Shown one piece after another: positions 14,056-14,108 of a stretch of 14,108 nucleotides of DNA (its first letter is position 1; every line of letters begins with the position of its first letter). The translations under genes were made by a program, and so were the position numbers. Source of the stretch: Clostridia bacterium (GTDB taxonomy: Bacteria > Bacillota > Clostridia > UMGS1810). The notes under the pieces were generated by a model. That model was not told the DNA's origin. It made no database searches and saw only the letters and a program-made list of their open reading frames with translations. The stretch covers positions 1-14,108 of the forward strand of contig JAEDEG010000066.1 in assembly GCA_016293435.1 (NCBI GenBank), given 5' to 3'.

Positions 14056-14108
14056 GTGGTATGACGGGCATATCAATGCTCTGTGGTGAAAGTCCACCGA
14101 GGCGTAGT
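14056..14108 (+). mobile_element. Possible 5' end of a group IIC intron (cut by window edge)
   Basis: From GTGGTATGACGGGCAT the sequence has the look of bacterial group II intron domain I: hairpin GCAT-ATCA-ATGC (14068-14079), then GTGG-TGAAAGT-CCAC (14083-14097), then GAGGCGTAGT. It resembles the start of the Oceanobacillus iheyensis IIC intron, recalled from memory (GUGUG start, CGGCAU, GGGUGAGAGUCCC). Group IIC introns are known to insert just after rho-independent terminator stems, and this one follows the epimerase terminator by 3 nt. The first base could be 14056 or 14058. The reverse transcriptase gene would lie outside the window. Confidence 0.5.

Noticed and set aside
1..14108. CRISPR array
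   Set aside because: No regularly spaced repeats of 24-40 nt on either strand.

Overview
The window looks like a chromosomal segment of a gut-type Clostridia (Firmicutes; Ruminococcaceae/Oscillospiraceae-like is my best guess). The reasons are AAGGAGG-type ribosome binding sites, sigma-A promoters with 17-nt spacers, an acetate-forming pta-ackA pair, a large secreted starch-type GH13 protein with a CBM26 module and InlB-type repeats, and a mobilizable element carrying a large serine recombinase and a MobV (Mob/Pre) relaxase. Family calls come from reading motifs; no database search was run.

Layout. (1) 1-4150: a promoter, a 27-codon signal peptide, one in-frame TGA, then a 1234-codon GH13 alpha-amylase-like frame with three InlB-type repeats, a beta-helix-like segment and a CBM26, closed by a strong terminator. 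Most GH13 catalytic positions are substituted, so the protein reads as an inactive amylase homologue that may still bind starch. (2) About 4150-9205: what looks like an integrated mobilizable element of Tn4451 type. It holds a large serine recombinase on the minus strand behind a 38-bp palindrome that covers its promoter and ribosome binding site, an XRE regulator, an oriT with a recognisable MobV nick site inside a run of inverted repeats, a MobV relaxase, two decayed small reading frames on the minus strand, and a small basic/acidic protein gene that runs into a terminator. (3) 9205-9563: a hairpin-rich strip, then tRNA-Leu(UAG) with encoded CCA, its own terminator and a perfect consensus promoter, all on the minus strand. 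(4) 9618-12996: a WYL regulator, ackA and pta on the minus strand; pta and ackA form an operon with a clear promoter. (5) 13066-14055: a divergent aldose 1-epimerase-like gene with an extended -10 promoter and a terminator. (6) 14056-14108: what appears to be the 5' end of a group IIC intron inserted just after that terminator; the window stops inside it.

How the genes fit together. The chromosomal genes suit a saccharolytic fermenter: polysaccharide binding or breakdown outside the cell, hexose mutarotation inside it, and ATP and acetate made from acetyl-CoA by Pta and AckA. The element supplies recombinase-driven excision and integration plus relaxase and oriT for mobilization by a helper; it has no mating-pair genes here. 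Its exact ends could not be located.
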